NCBI GenBank assembly: GCA_008692225.1
Contig: VICG01000006.1
Coordinates: forward strand, 1,927,501-1,991,500
Origin: Monilinia fructicola
Taxonomy: Eukaryota > Ascomycota > Leotiomycetes > Helotiales > Sclerotiniaceae
Length of the DNA: 64,000 bases
Direction of reading: 5' to 3'
The position numbers and the translations under genes were made by a program. The notes beneath the pieces were generated by a model, which saw only the letters and a list, made by a program, of their open reading frames with translations, was not told the DNA's origin and searched no databases. Below are positions 50,716 to 63,375 of the stretch, piece after piece (position 1 is the stretch's first letter; every line of letters begins with the position of its first letter).

Positions 50716-51905
50716 CCGGAGATTCTCTGCAATCATGAGTTCTTAGTGTTCAATTTTCGGTGTAAATGCGTACGTTTTGATTGCAATTGAGCATCAAAGA
50801 TAACCTGCACTAAGAATATCTGGGAGTTCTTTTCTCGAAGAAATGGAAGCAGATGCTGGGACTGATTTTTAACCTGTGGGGAAAATGCTTCCGTGCACTT
50901 AATGGACTGTGGAATATCAGGGAGCTATTCAACGGGCAATAACTTTATATTTAATTGTTAAGATACGATTCATCAATAATTACAATAATGCTACTCCTAG
51001 GACCTCAATGGATCTTTTTCGCTTTATTTACCGAATTAATCGTAGATAACATCTACGCTGTACATAATATTTGTCGCTTCGATATTCTTTTGTGGAAATT
51101 TCAATGAAAATCCTTTGATTTGTTTAGAATGGTTTTTCGTTGGTTGTAGAGGGAGAGGATATGATAAGAGATGGGTGGGTGAGCTGATGAGCGGATGAGC
51201 GGATGAATGGATAAATGGATAAATGGATGAGTGGATGAGTAGTATACGACCCCAAATGGTTTTCGGTCCTCACAAACAGGTTTACATGATCTCTTGTTTC
51301 CAGTTCTTCTACAGGATCACTCAAAAGTGGATGCGTGGATGCATGGATGTGCAGATTTGGTGAGGGGAACAATGAAGAGCAGTGGGATTCAATATCGAAG
51401 TTCAGCTGCCGAAGCGCAACCGATATTGGATACTTCAACACTTGGATCATACGATTAATCAAACTGCATAACCGCATGGCGGGTTCCGTACCCTTAGTAA
51501 ACCTTACACCCTGTTTTCATCGCGGATCTATCTTACCTTGATTTGATTAACATCAGAAAGGTTGAATGCAGAAATCGCCGTTCAGCTCATAGTTCCGCTA
51601 ACCAAACCAAATACAACATCAACCCACGAAAATATGCACCACACAGCCGCCAGGCCCTCAACCCCCATCCCACCCATCCGTTAAGCCACACCCGATTCGG
51701 ACCCAATCATCGTTCCTCAATTCCTAATGCTTACCTCCCTGCAAGCCTCCCCGGCCTCCTGCCCTATAAAATCCCTCCACCACCCACCCACCCACTAAAT
51801 CACCATCCTCGCTATCCATCCTTCCGCAACTAGAAAACTTCAATTCTGCACATTTCGTTCGTGATCGCGGCACACTCATACATTTTCGTGTCGGGGAATC
51901 ATTGC
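50716..51905. other. Intergenic region
   Basis: No gene. GGATGAGC/GGATAAAT octamer-like repeats occur at 51185-51240. 51640-51830 is C/A-rich and leads into the SDR gene. Confidence 0.5.
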
Positions 51906-53052
51906 ATGGGTCGTATGATGGAGGGAGGTATTGTATATCTTATCACGGGGGCTAATAGAGGTATTTACTCTTTTGTTTTGTTTTTTTTCTTCCACAGAGA
52001 GAGAGAGGGGGGATAATCACGGAGCCCCTTTTTCCGCGGACATTTTCTCGCTTAAGGGAATCGTATCCGTGCTTTTGGGTGGGGAACGGAAAACTAATGT
52101 GGCGAATGGATGCAGGAATTGGGTTTCAGCTAACGCGTGCTTTACTCTTGAGGGAGCACACGACGGTTGTGGCGACGAAGCGGGGACGCTCGACTTCGTC
52201 TGGGGATCTGGAGGGTCTTCCCAGGGCGGAAGGGTCGAGGCTGGTGGTCGTCCCGCTGGCGGTTGAGGGCCGGAGCGCCGGAGGGGATGGGGGTGAGGGG
52301 GAGGGTTCGGTTGGGGATTTGGTGGCGAGGTTGGGAGATTTGGGGGTCGAGAGGATTGATGTTTTGATACTGAATGCGGGTACGGCGAAGAGCTTTGAGA
52401 GTGTGAGGGAGACGAGGACGGAGGAGTTGTGGGCGCATCTTGAGGTGAATACGGTGTGGCCTGTGCGGATCTATCAGGTCCTACGACCTCTGTTGCTCAG
52501 GCGTCCTGATTCTGCCAATCCTGGTGTTGAGGGCGGAGATGGTGGCGGACGCAAGCCGAAGAAAATTGTCTACATGTCCAGCTTCCTGGGTTCGATTGAA
52601 GGGATGGAAGACGCAGCACCGAGTCTTGCATATGGGATTAGTAAAGCCGGGGCGAATTATTTTGTGCGGAAAGTACACTTCGAGGAGGGGGTTGAGGGGT
52701 CGGGCATCGTGAGTTTGGCTGTGCATCCTGGGTGAGTAAACTTTCTGAGAATCTACGTGGGAGAGCTCTTTCGATTAGAGGCTGATCTCGAAATCGATAG
52801 ATGGGTCAAAACACAGAATGGGCAGGCATTTGCAGATAGTGTGGGAGTGAAAGAACCACCCATGAGTTTGGAAGAGAGTGTGGAGGGGGTGCTTGGGCAG
52901 GTAAGGAGATTCCCCCCCGCTATATCATTTGTTGTGGGGAAGTTCTTGATTTAGCATATGCTGATAACTCGTTCACATAGATTGATACAGCGACTAGGGA
53001 AACAACCTCTGGGAAATTTGTGTCGTATAATGGGGCGCTTATTCCTTGGTAG
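51906..53052 (+). CDS. Short-chain dehydrogenase/reductase
   Basis: SDR enzymes reduce or oxidise carbonyl/alcohol groups with NAD(P)H. Four exons, 51906-51960, 52116-52731, 52801-52900 and 52981-53052, close to 280 residues. The cofactor motif TGANRGIG is split by the first intron (TGANR-GIG). NAG appears as LNAGTA, the catalytic serine in YMSSFLGSIEG, and the Y-x3-K pair in YGISKAGAN. VHPGWVKTQNG follows, the usual PG motif. This closed GxxxGIG / NAG / YxxxK set resembles the small ketoreductases near norsolorinic acid ketoreductase and C-factor. GC is higher than in neighbours (many GGG codons) in exon 2. Convergent with the DAL5-like gene. Confidence 0.92.
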
Positions 53053-53427
53053 AGGACGACCTGTGAATAGTCACGAGAAGTGGTCGAGGATATGTGGTCT
53101 GCTTTAGAAATTAGAGAAAATATCTTTGTGCTTAGTGTTTGCTAACGATCCGTATGATTACAACAATGAAATTGGATGTGAATCTTTATTTCCTGTACAA
53201 ATTTGTTAAAGCAGATCCCTTATAATTTCAGCTATGACTGAGTCAGATAAAAAGTTGGCCCATCAGTTCTACTGCTCTTGGCTTCTGTCATTTCTGGGAT
53301 GAGACAAAATATAAAATAGTGGGAATGAGTTTGAAGATACTGAATTGATGGGATAGGATATATTTTTCTGTGTATCTAGCGAAGACAAAATGAAGATGGC
53401 ATTTCACAAACCCTCTATACACTCGCC
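53053..53427. other. Short convergent intergenic region
   Basis: 3' flanks of the SDR and DAL5-like genes. Nothing else seen. Confidence 0.5.
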
Positions 53428-55599
53428 TCACACCTTTTCTCCACCGCCCCCTCCCTCTCTTCTTTTTCTTGCCCCCATCCCTTCACGCTTACTTTCACTT
53501 TCACCAATATCCACATCCTCCAACACCGTTTCTCCTCTCTCTCCAGCCCTTATCCTCGCCAACTTCAAAACTCTCGTTTCCCTCTCTACTCTCCTCGTAA
53601 ACCACCAAGTCACCAGATTCATCACAATAGCAAATCCCACCAACGTCATTGCAATTGCAAAACTAACTACGTAATGTGGCGCATATTGGCTTCTGAAGAT
53701 TTGAGGACCTAGAGCCCCACCTATCTGACCGTATGAATTTACAAATCCGATTGAAAATGCGGAGCCGGTTGCGCGAGAGGTGGTTTGAACTCGCCAGGGC
53801 CCTATTGAGTGTTATCATCGAGAGTGAAAGTGGAGAAGAAGAGAATGCGCGGGCTTACACATCATTGGGTACCACGATGAGGCAAGTGAGGATGCAATTA
53901 GTGTCGCAGCATATACGCCACCTGTATTGGGGAATGTATATAGTACACTATAACAAGCCAGGATGCCAAACATGGAAAACAATGGAAACAAAGGTCGTGG
54001 TAGACGTGCAGTATCGGCCCAAATTCCAAATATACCGATAATGGCTATAGTTAGAAAGGCCGTTGGAATATTGAGGAGTTGTGATTGGGCGATTGACCTT
54101 TTTGGTACTTAGAACTGAAAGTCAGAAAGCTATATTGAAAACTCACGTAAGCCCAAGATTTGCCACCACGGTTGGTTGATAGAACGTCAAGCCATAAGTT
54201 CCAACAGTGAAAGATGCCCAGCAAAGAGTGAATAGCCACATTTTTATATCCTTGAGGTTTTTAAAGATCTCTCGGATATCAAAATTCTTCTCGGAACTTC
54301 TTGGGGCATTTCGTGGAAGTCTAGCTTGGACGAAGGCCTTTTCTTTTTCTGTTAGCCATTTCGCGTGAGGAGGAACTGGAATAGGTATCAGTAAGCGGCA
54401 GCATATCTAGTCATGAATAGCTGCTAGGAGAGGATGCTTTTTGAATTGGATGCAAGATCTGACGTTAGTCCACTCTAGATTCGAATATTGGAGTTGTTGT
54501 CCGTCTCTATCTTCTAAACTTTAAGGATACTTAATTCCGAATAGTTTTTAAAGAAGTAGAGAGGCTTTGAATCTTGAATCTTAGTTCAAAATCTTACTTA
54601 CAGTCTGGTAGTAAGACCATCAAAGATATTCCGAATACCACAGTGACAAGTCCTTCGATCAGAAACACCCTAGACCAACAATTTAGAAAACTAACCATTC
54701 AATTATAACAAGTTCCTCACCATTGCCATCCCGAAAGTCCACTATATCCAGAAACACCATTAAAAGCATAAGCCAAAACCCCACTAATCACGGTGCTAAA
54801 ATTTCCCAGCATGTAAAAGTAAAGAAGTCGTCTAGACATCTCATCTGGTCTATACCAATAGCATAATTGAAGAATAACACCAGGAAACAAGCCGGCCTCA
54901 AATAATCCAAGAAAAAATCTAGCTACGTATAGACCTTGTTTATTCTTGACTGCTGCATGACAGCAGAGGGTTGTTCCCCAGGTGATCTGTTAGAGTAAGC
55001 TTTTGCGGATGAACTTGGGCCGGAAGATCTCTCTACCATGATTCGGGATTGCCATTTTGATGGTAGTAATCGTTTCACAAACAGATTCGAGGGGGCTTCG
55101 GCAATGATGTATGGTATCTAGATTCGTTAGCTAAGGAAACCAAATCAAACCAGGTCGCCCTTACATAGTAGATAGTGCTGACAAAATTGAATTCATTGGA
55201 ACTCATCTCAAGCTCCTTGAGGATGTTTTGATCCGTTCCAGTGTTCATAATCCTCACATTAGACACATTTAACGCATCTATATTTTTGAGTAGAAAACAG
55301 ATGGAAAGTAGAGGCATCAAGTGCCAATCAATCCTTCGAAGCAGTTTCTTCTCTTCTTCAAATGTTAGGGAAGCTCGCGCTTGCATCTGCTCTGCTTCAT
55401 AGCCTGTTATTGAATCAGTGGATAGACCTGCTCCAGCAATTTCTTGACCACGAGGTACATAATGAAGTTGGCCACTACTCTTGTCAGCATGGCCAGATTC
55501 AAAAATGTCCGGGGAATTTGTCCTTTTTTCATAGTTTGGAGTGCCAGTTGATTCCCTGCCACCACTGACAATAACGCTAGTGCTTTGCTTTGATGACAT
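53428..55599 (-). CDS. MFS transporter, anion:cation symporter (DAL5 / allantoate permease-like)
   Basis: Members import small organic anions such as allantoate, nicotinate or pantothenate with protons. Seven exons fit: 55599-55165, 55117-55037, 54986-54721, 54669-54602, 54375-54147, 54097-53859 and 53801-53428. All junctions are in phase, giving 563 residues. Motifs: LLRRIDWHLMPLLSICFLL (helix 1), IPYIIAEAPSNLFVKRL (helix 2), GLYVARFFLGLFEAGLFPG (helix 4), GWQWVFLIEGL, LPRNAPRSSEKNFDIREI in the central loop, and WRVQTTSRATGSAFSIGFVN. The start is uncertain: ATGs at 55743, 55626 and 55599 are in frame; I prefer 55599 (MSSKQSTS) because the preceding part is unlike the family. The last 35 residues are basic and glycine-rich. 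Divergent from the oxygenase at 56375. Confidence 0.9.
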
Positions 55600-56374
55600 A
55601 GTTTTACCAGAATTATTAATAGTCATATATCTTTGTAGCAGATGTGGTACTCTCCGAGCCTTTTTATATTCAGTCTGAATGATACTTGAATAGCCAGAAA
55701 TGCATAATGAGAACTCTACATGTAAGCTAGCGATACCTTTCATGAATATAATGCCGAAATTACCCTATATCAGTAGGGTAGTTGAATCTAGGTCACCATT
55801 CTTTCAAATAGATAAGAGCAAAAAATGATGGATAGCGACATGCAATTCCCTGATATTTCCTGGTGATCCTAAAGTGGGAGAGATAGCTTAATGCCTTAGA
55901 TGGATTATACCCGTTGCATACCCCTATAGAATTCTGACTGCACGACTACATCACGCTAACAAGAGCGACAAGAAACTCAATTGGTCACTAGTGACATTGA
56001 ATCGGGTGAGGAATACCAATTGAGATTTTGACGCGATGTAATTTGGAAGCACACCTTACAGAAATGTTGTCAAGGTCACACCTCACGTAACGTCCCGTAA
56101 TTGATCCGTGCAATAACGCCATTCCCGCGGACCAACTAGCACATCGTATTGGATATTGATTGTCGATCCAATTATTCTTATTGGGTTGGAGGCGATTGGG
56201 TTGTTCCGGAGTGTCACAACCTTATCATATGCATAACCCCGCTCGAACGTGGGAGATATCAAGATACTAAGCCTTGTTGAAGCATTCACAAAAGCAAAAA
56301 AGTCTTTCGGTGGAGGAAGTCAACCTTTAAGCCTAATATCATCATTCAGAAAGCTAGCTATTTTTGATTCAAAA
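55600..56374. promoter_or_regulatory. Divergent promoter region
   Basis: Roughly 775 bases separate the start codons of the DAL5-like transporter (minus) and the first 2OG oxygenase (plus), so the two may share control. Copies of GATA and TATC are present, but at no more than chance frequency by eye, so I name no factor. Confidence 0.4.
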
Positions 56375-57537
56375 ATGTCTCAAACTAAGGACGAAATGAG
56401 AACTGTGTCGAAATCCGTAAAGATACCTGTATATACGCAAGCATCCGAAACGACATATGACCTGGATTGGGCTGATCTCGCAACATTAGATCTTTCTAAG
56501 TTTGAAGATTATAATGGAAAACGAGAGCTTGCAGCCCAACTTCATAATGCTATTCAACATATTGGTAGGCAGCCTAAAATGTATTACCATCAAGATATTA
56601 ACGATCACCAGGCTTCTTCTACGTAAACAACTTTGGTCTTAGTCAAGAAGAAGTCGACCATCAATTCGCAATTGGGAAGGAGTTCTTCAACTTGAGTACA
56701 GAAGAAAAGCTCAAATATCGTGCGGACCTCGAGAATGGTGAATACAATGGATACAAACCACTTGGCCTCCGAGAGATAGCCCCAGGCCAATTTGATAACA
56801 CGGAAATATACAACATTCCCAAATTTACAACCCAATATGAAAGACCACACCCAGCGTTGATCAGAGAGAACTGGCTAGAAATCGAGAAATTCGGTCGCCA
56901 TATCGACGACCAAATTGTGTTTAAACTGTTGGTTCTATTTGCCATTGTTCTCGAGTTGCCAGAAGACTTCTTCCTTCAAAGTCATCGCTACGATGAAAAG
57001 GGAAATACACATCTTCGATATATGAAATATCACACGAGAACGAAAGAAGAAAATGAGAAGTCCAGAAATGTCTGGGTGAAAGGCCATACGGACTTTGGGA
57101 GCTTGACACTTCTCTTTCGCCAACCCATTGCATCCCTGCAAGTACTAACACCTCAAAAAACATGGAAATATGTCAAACCATACCCAGCAAGTATTACTGT
57201 TAATATCGCAGACTCTCTATCATTCCTCACCAATGGATACTTGAAAAGTAGTGTCCATCGAGTCATCGCGCCGCCTCCTGACCAAACGCATCTGGACCGG
57301 TATGGGGTGTTATATTTCGTACGGCCAGAAGATGATTTGATTCTCAAGCCAGTTCCTAGCCCTTTATTGGAACGACTTGGACTTCTCGATGATGGTACTG
57401 GGGATAAACCGGAATTGACTGCGGGCGAATGGGTAAGAGCGAGAGTAAAAATGAATGTAAACAAGCTTGGAAGTTCTCAATACGTAGGAGATGGACAAGA
57501 AATCATTAATGGCATCAAGGCTCCGTATTATGATTAG
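56375..57537 (+). CDS. 2-oxoglutarate / Fe(II)-dependent oxygenase (IPNS-like)
   Basis: These enzymes hydroxylate, desaturate or ring-close small molecules using 2-oxoglutarate and O2. Exons 56375-56564 and 56612-57537 give 371 residues; the ATG at 56375 (MSQTKDEMRT) is chosen since the upstream open frame has none. The junction gives NAIQHIGFFYVNNFGLSQEE, the DIOX_N signature. The iron triad is H-x-D in VKGHTDFGSLTLLF and the distal His in SSVHRVIAPPP; the 2OG-binding Arg is in the DRYGVLYFVRP strand, where R-x-S is more usual, so the serine is replaced. Substrate unknown. It is not a tandem copy of the next oxygenase: outside the metal motifs the two differ strongly. Confidence 0.9.
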
Positions 57538-58196
57538 AAGAGAGGTTGAAATGGATTAACACTTTCAGCCCAGCGGCAGGAGGAATTGCATAGTTTGAAT
57601 TTACAGTTAAAACAGGGCGGTAAGATATTTGTTGAGACAACTGTCAGTACGAAGACCGAATGGAATTGTTAGCTTCCTATCTTACTTGCAACAATAACCA
57701 CTAGAGCTACTAAGCCCCATCGCATAGGTTGGACATTGAACTTGAATCCCTAGATAAGACTGAAATTGATGCGGTAAGTTGAGCTATTATAGGAAAGCTA
57801 TCCCTTCATTCTCTTCATTGCGCATATCAAGATGAGTTAGCATAAGAAACACATAAAGCAAGCAATAATGTTTGTCTTTGGATGACCTTCAGATGTTGAT
57901 GATATTCAAGTCTTGATGTTGTGAAGTCGCGTTTGTATTAGAATAATAGAAAGTTTTATCCGTCATCCATGATAGTCCCAAGCAATTTTAGCCGCTGGAC
58001 AGCTCCTCCACCTTTGCTCACGTGATCATAGCTGCTCTAATTATTTCTAATTGCGTTGCGTGCTCTTACATCATTCATTTGACATCAATATTTAATAAAG
58101 ATTATAAATGAAGACTTTGACACTCCCTCGTTTTCTCTTCTCTTCAATGTTCTTCTGAGAGCGCAGAGATTTTGTCCTGACTGAAAATTAAGAGAA
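57538..58196. other. Intergenic region
   Basis: 3' flank of the first oxygenase and promoter of the second. No ORF or RNA gene seen. Confidence 0.5.
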
Positions 58197-59297
58197 ATGA
58201 CATCCAACTTCTCCGAAATACCCATTCTAGACCTTGGTCTGTCAGACGATCCATGGATGAAGCCACAATTTTTGAAAGAACTTCGACATGTTCTCCTGGA
58301 TATTGGTTTCCTCTACGTGAAGAATCATGGTGTATCTCCGAATATCATTGATGAACTTGTGAAAGCTCTTCCAGATTTGTTCAGCATTCCTAAAGAGGAG
58401 AAAAGGTCGATAGCATTGGAAAAATCACCACATTTTCTAGGGTACAGTGGACTGGGGGCTGAAACAACAGCCCAGAGAACAGATCAGAGAGAACAGTTTG
58501 AGTTCGCGACAGAGCTGGAGACAACATGGGTTGAAGGAGACCCGTTGTACAAAAGACTTCTTGGACCAAATCAGGTGAATATCACGTGTAGGGCTTTCTA
58601 TTGGCGCCTATTGACAATACGATAGTGGCCTCCATCACTCCCTTCAATTCGCTCTGTAATTGAAAACTATATTCAGGCTCTCTTCAAACTTTCCTTGAAA
58701 TTCCTTACACTTGTTGGGGAAGCACTGGATATTTCTCCATCATCTCTCCACAGCTTTCTTTCTCCCCAACACAGATTGAAGGCTGTTCATTATAGCCCCA
58801 TCATCTCACCTGATATCAACCAAGGTGTAGGACCACACAAAGATTCATCAGGATGGTGGACCTTTCTTCTCCAAGCCTCCCCGCCTCACATTCGCGGCCT
58901 CCAAGCCATGAATCGCTCAGGAGCATGGATTGATATTCCAAACATCCCCGGAACATTTGTTGTCAATATTGGCCAAGCTTTCGAAGTTGCTACGAATCGA
59001 ATGTGTCTGGCTACAATACATAGAGTCTTATCTAGTGAGTATGATAGATACAGTGTACCATTCTTTCAGGGGGTGCGTGGTGATGCTACTAAAAAGGATT
59101 TTGAGGCTTTATGGCCCAAACTAGAGGCCCGAGGAAAAGAGCAGTCAGAAGAAGGACAGATTGTTGATTCACCGTTTTTAAATGGAAAGTATGACACGTG
59201 GGGCGAATCTCAACTGAGGACGAAAGTTAGAAGCCACCGAGAGGCGGGGAAGAAATTCTATTCTGAGGTTTATGACAAGTACACTAATGAGGAATGA
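58197..59297 (+). CDS. Second 2-oxoglutarate / Fe(II)-dependent oxygenase
   Basis: Exons 58197-58574 and 58626-59297 give 349 residues in frame. The N-terminal DIOX_N region reads IPILDLGL, LLDIGFLYVKNHGV and FSIPKEEKRSIAL. HFLGYSGLGAETTAQRTDQREQF matches the fungal IPNS-like group. Iron ligands are H-x-D in VGPHKDSSGWWTFLL and the His in TIHRVLS; R-x-S for 2OG binding is complete in DRYSVPFF. Same strand as the first oxygenase with 660 bases between. Substrate unknown. Intact. Confidence 0.92.
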
Positions 59298-59969
59298 TCA
59301 CCCACAGAGCAGACTCTTCAATCTTGTCTTTTGAAATTCACTCCCTCAGTCATACCGTTTTCTTTGTTGCCATTTTGAGGGCTTTAAGGTGCAAAGATCT
59401 ATGATGATTGATGTTTCATAACTATTACATCATGCCATTTCCGATCACTTCCCAAATCATCCATATGTCTTTTTTATTCCAAAAAATATCTCCAACATCG
59501 CAATGATCTACAAGAAGAAAAATAGTATATCTTCTAGGAGCACACTTACTACTATATTTACGACTATCTAAATCTCCATATTATTCGACTTTCGATTGTT
59601 CGTCCAAGTAGCCATGATCAATATCTTCACTTTGTTTACACAATTGTTCAAGTTCAGGAACAGCGGTAAAGTTCCAAGTTATAAGTATGACTTGTACTTT
59701 GATAGTATTCTTTGAGAATGGTACAATACTTAGACTGCATTAGAAGAGCCTGAGAGAGGCCAGATGGTACGACTAGTATCCGTGATATTCGTGTTACACC
59801 CTGCTATTGGCTTGACTTCTACCTTCTAGTCAGACCGGGCGAAAGTCGCTTTTTTGGTATTTCGAGATGATATTAAATACTTTGCACTGCTATTTTAAGC
59901 TAATAGCTAGTAGTGAGCCCAGATCAATCAACCAGCTGGTCGATTTAGAGCTTTCTGGATCTCCCACAA
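59298..59969. other. Convergent intergenic region
   Basis: 3' flanks of the oxygenase and the SRR1-like gene. Nothing else seen. Confidence 0.5.
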
Positions 59970-61035
59970 CTATAGCTTCTTGCAAAAAATAGACGATACC
60001 ATTTTTACCGCCGCACCCACAAACTTTTGTACCTTGGATTTCACAGTCGCCCTCTTCCAATACAGGTTGACCTCCATCATACCTCCCCCCTCGCCAACTT
60101 CAGGAACCTTCTCCGAATCGAAAAGTTTTCTCATCGCAATAGTTGCCCTATTTTTCTGCCCGATGCTTCTCATATCTTGATCTCTATTCACCCGTACCTC
60201 CAAAGAGCGATCACTGATGAACATTGCTGGTCTAGGACGTTTCATGATTCTCTCTGTAATCGTATCATATCCCCAAACGTAGAACAACAATGTTTCTCCA
60301 TCAATCGCATTTATAGCTTCCGGGTCTGTAACAACTTGGAAGCCAAACTTGTCCAAGAATCTTGCGTCCCCAGGGGTGAGTGCTGAGTCCTGAATGAGCT
60401 TCCTGGCGTTCTGTGGAATACCTAGATAGTAACTTAGTATAAGAATACTTCAATTTGCCTTTGCTAATAATACTTATGCTCCCTTTTGATAGAGTACTTA
60501 CCTAAGAGTTCGATGAATTTCAGAAGTGCTGCCAGTTGGGCGAAGCTCCTTTCCCTTGCGCTTGCTCGCTCATTGTGCAAGCTACCAAGTGCGATACAGA
60601 CCACATTCCGAGGCATCACTTTTCCCTCCTTCATTTTCTCCACCAAGGCTCTGATTTTACTCTCATCTTCATCTCCAAGCCGATACTTATCGAATTCTGC
60701 ATCAAGATCTGACTTCTCCCAACGGATATACGCACCGTAGGAATAGCTATGATGCCATTTTCCTCTTTCCGACCTGAACACGGTTGTGTTCTTTCTAGAA
60801 AGGTGCCTCGTTAGTCACATTTGCTAGCTTGGTCAAAGTTCAATGAGACATACCTCCAGAAGTCCGCATCTGGTCTCTTCCAGAACCGGGGACCCACATA
60901 TTCGATCTTTTGAGCATCATCGCAACTCATGAGTAGGAGTCGACCATCTTCAAGCTCGTGTTTGATTAAATCCCCTTCATCCCACGAATTCGAAGTAGAA
61001 GACGACTGAAGTTTTGATGAAGAAGTTGATGACAT
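59970..61035 (-). CDS. SRR1-like domain protein
   Basis: SRR1-like proteins are a small conserved family, linked in plants to light and clock signalling and in yeast (Ber1) to microtubule function; biochemistry unknown. Exons 61035-60854, 60794-60502 and 60421-59970 close to 308 residues. The SRR1 core lies in the middle: VVCIALGSL, ERSFAQLAALLKFIELLG, a QDSALTPGDARFLDKFGFQV stretch (family form Q-D-P-x-F-x-x-x-D-x-x-x-L-x-x-L-G) and TLLFYVWGYD. The N-terminus is Ser-rich. The last 40 residues carry an amphipathic basic stretch. Intact. Family call is from motif recall. Confidence 0.8.
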
Positions 61036-61809
61036 CTTTGTATCTGTGAAAATCTTAATTTTGTTTGATCTTCTGTTATTATCAAGGAAGACACGATAAT
61101 GGAGTTTCAGAAACTTAATGCCTATGCAATCGCCCCCTTAAATAATAAAGTCCGGTGGTGGTATGTCTAGTGTGATGCACCGTTGTACAGCATCTCAAAC
61201 GCCTGAAAGTGATATAATGGCTGAGATATATACCGTAAGATATAATTACCGTAAGTAATATGGCACTCGCTGCGAGATTTTTGGAATTTAATTACTTTCT
61301 GGATGCTGAGTTATGAAGTACAGTTTAAGATGTGGTAGTTAATATCTGTTTTTCATGATTAGTGGAACTAGATTTCTAGAAGACCATGTAGTTGAACTAG
61401 GTCGGCTTGCCCTTTATTCGCCAATCGAGTATTTTCCCAGCCCCATTTCTTCGTTCGTCACATTCATCCCATTATTTGCAATCAGTTTGGCTCGTTTGAG
61501 TTTCATGATGTCTGTATGACTGCATTTATAGTGAGGTTAGAAAAGGATTAGTTAGAGATTCTCCATGGCAAAATTAGTCACAATCGATTTAGTGTGGATA
61601 GAATGAGTAGAATTATGTCATCTCATCCAGCATTCTCTCGATCTCCTCGTAAAGAAATTAAATATGTAAAATAGCAAATTATGAGCTACTAGCTACCGCC
61701 TAGTATCCCATCAGACGGAGTTAGAAACTACCCGCAACCTAGTCAACAGACCTAGCTTCTCGAAAAAGATCCAGGAACCAAATCAGCCCAGTCTCTTGCC
61801 ATCTAACAA
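61036..61809. other. Intergenic region
   Basis: Upstream of the SRR1-like gene. No gene seen. Confidence 0.5.
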
Positions 61810-63375
61810 GTAGCATCATAAACCTCTAGAAAATCAAGAATTACACCAACTTGATTCTCATACCCCAATCACGCCACAGTCTTCATCCCAGGCTTGCAGT
61901 TCGGCCATCCACATGAAGTGCGGCATCCTCCCTCACAATCTCAATACTACTTCCCCAATAACTCAACAGCCCCCTGTGACTATCCTTCGCAAAAGTCGCT
62001 CAAGACCCTCTCAGATATCTCCCCAATGCAATATCCTCCATCGTCGGCGCCGGGATCCCCGATCCAGCATCCAAGTCGCAAGAGAGTATAAACATCCGAG
62101 ATGTGAAAAGCGCTGGCATCAACTTCATGCTGAAGCTGCAAATTGGGAGAATCCTAAAACAGCGGTACCGCCATGTTTGCACCGAGGGCTGCATGTTTTT
62201 GTTGCCGATTAAGAGGGGGGTTTTCACTGGGTTTCCTAGGGTGGCGCGGGCGGTATAGTTGGGGAAGACGAGAATGCTATCGATGGAGGGGAGCTTGGTG
62301 TAGAGGCACGCTATCTTTAGGATAATAGAGGCAGTAGTAAGATAGGGGTTGCGCATGCATTGTAAGGTTGCGTTGGATCTTTGGAGGCGTCTCAACAGCC
62401 GAGGATTTCGGATGCGTTGCGCCAGTTGTGAAAGTCTTGGCTGAATTTCAGAGTGGGGAGGGGTGGAATGGCGCCGGACTGCACTACCATGCTTTTGGTG
62501 ATGGGTTCTTGGGGGTAGGCATGGTAGTAGTCAATAGAGCAACTGCTGGTGGATTGTCCAAAGATAGTAATACGGGCTGGATCACCGCCAAAATTGGCGA
62601 TGTTCTCGTGGGCACATTCTATTGCGAGGCGTTGATCTAGCATTCCGTAGTTGCTAGTTGAACCTGTTGAATGATCAGAGAAACCGAATATGTTTAGACG
62701 ATAATTTTAGTTGTCAGTTGACGTGATTATCAAAGAGGAAGTATCAGGTATCACTCACTTGATGCTGAATATGATTACATCTTTATCCTCTACAAATGTA
62801 GAGCAATCATAGATCCTATTAGCGGTATTCCAATTTCTAAATGCACCACCATATATCCAAATAATTACAGCCTTTTTTTCTTCGCCAACTTGGGTTTTGC
62901 TCCAGATGTTAAGCGTCAAACAATCTTCGTTACTACTCGCCGCATCAACAACTTGTCAAATGTATTCAAGAATACCAGAAGCCCTGTAATTGCTAGCCAC
63001 ACCTGGAAAATTCTATGGTATAAGTGAGATATCATCTGTGAAGAGCTTGGGATAAATACAACCCTGTTAAATCATTAGATGATCGCGCAGGTTCAGATAT
63101 CATAGGAGGCGATTACTCACAAAATTAGTACCATTGATAAATACAGGGTCTCTGAATGCTTTTGAGCGAGCAAATCTCAAGTTTCCTGCAGGTGGTTGTG
63201 CGAATGAAATACCAAGATACTCAGAAACCGATGGATTTTTGGCAGATGAGTGGCAAGTAGCCCAGCTGCTAGTTGTCTCGACGTATTTTAGAGTTCTCCG
63301 GGCTGCTTCGGAGGCTGCAGGACATTTTGCTAAGGCGGGGATCCCTAGAGTGCCAATTTTATGACAATACGCCAT
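61810..63375 (-). pseudogene. Broken type-B carboxylesterase / lipase
   Basis: Type-B carboxylesterases are alpha/beta hydrolases, often secreted, that cut esters. Family blocks remain in order on the minus strand but in changing frames. First: SAKNPSVSEYLGISFAQPPAGNLRFA (from ATG 63375, within 63100-63375). Next: EDCLTLNIWSK and VIIWIYGGAFRN around 62850-62930. Then MLDQRLAIECAHENIANFGG, and the nucleophile elbow ITIFGQSTSS at about 62550. Then VQTWRYRCF at about 62185, AFHISDVY and SGIPAPTMEDIALGRYLRG at about 62035, and GMKTVA-stop-LGYENQVG near 61880. The last elbow glycine of G-x-S-x-G is Ser here. At least three frame changes and in-frame stops lie after the elbow, too many for chance sequencing slips. 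The N-terminus lacks a signal peptide and looks truncated. Probably not functional. Confidence 0.75.

Noticed and set aside
52142..52438. Minus-strand ORF of 98 residues over the SDR gene
   Set aside because: Shadow of the high-GC SDR exon 2, which has clear motifs on the plus strand.
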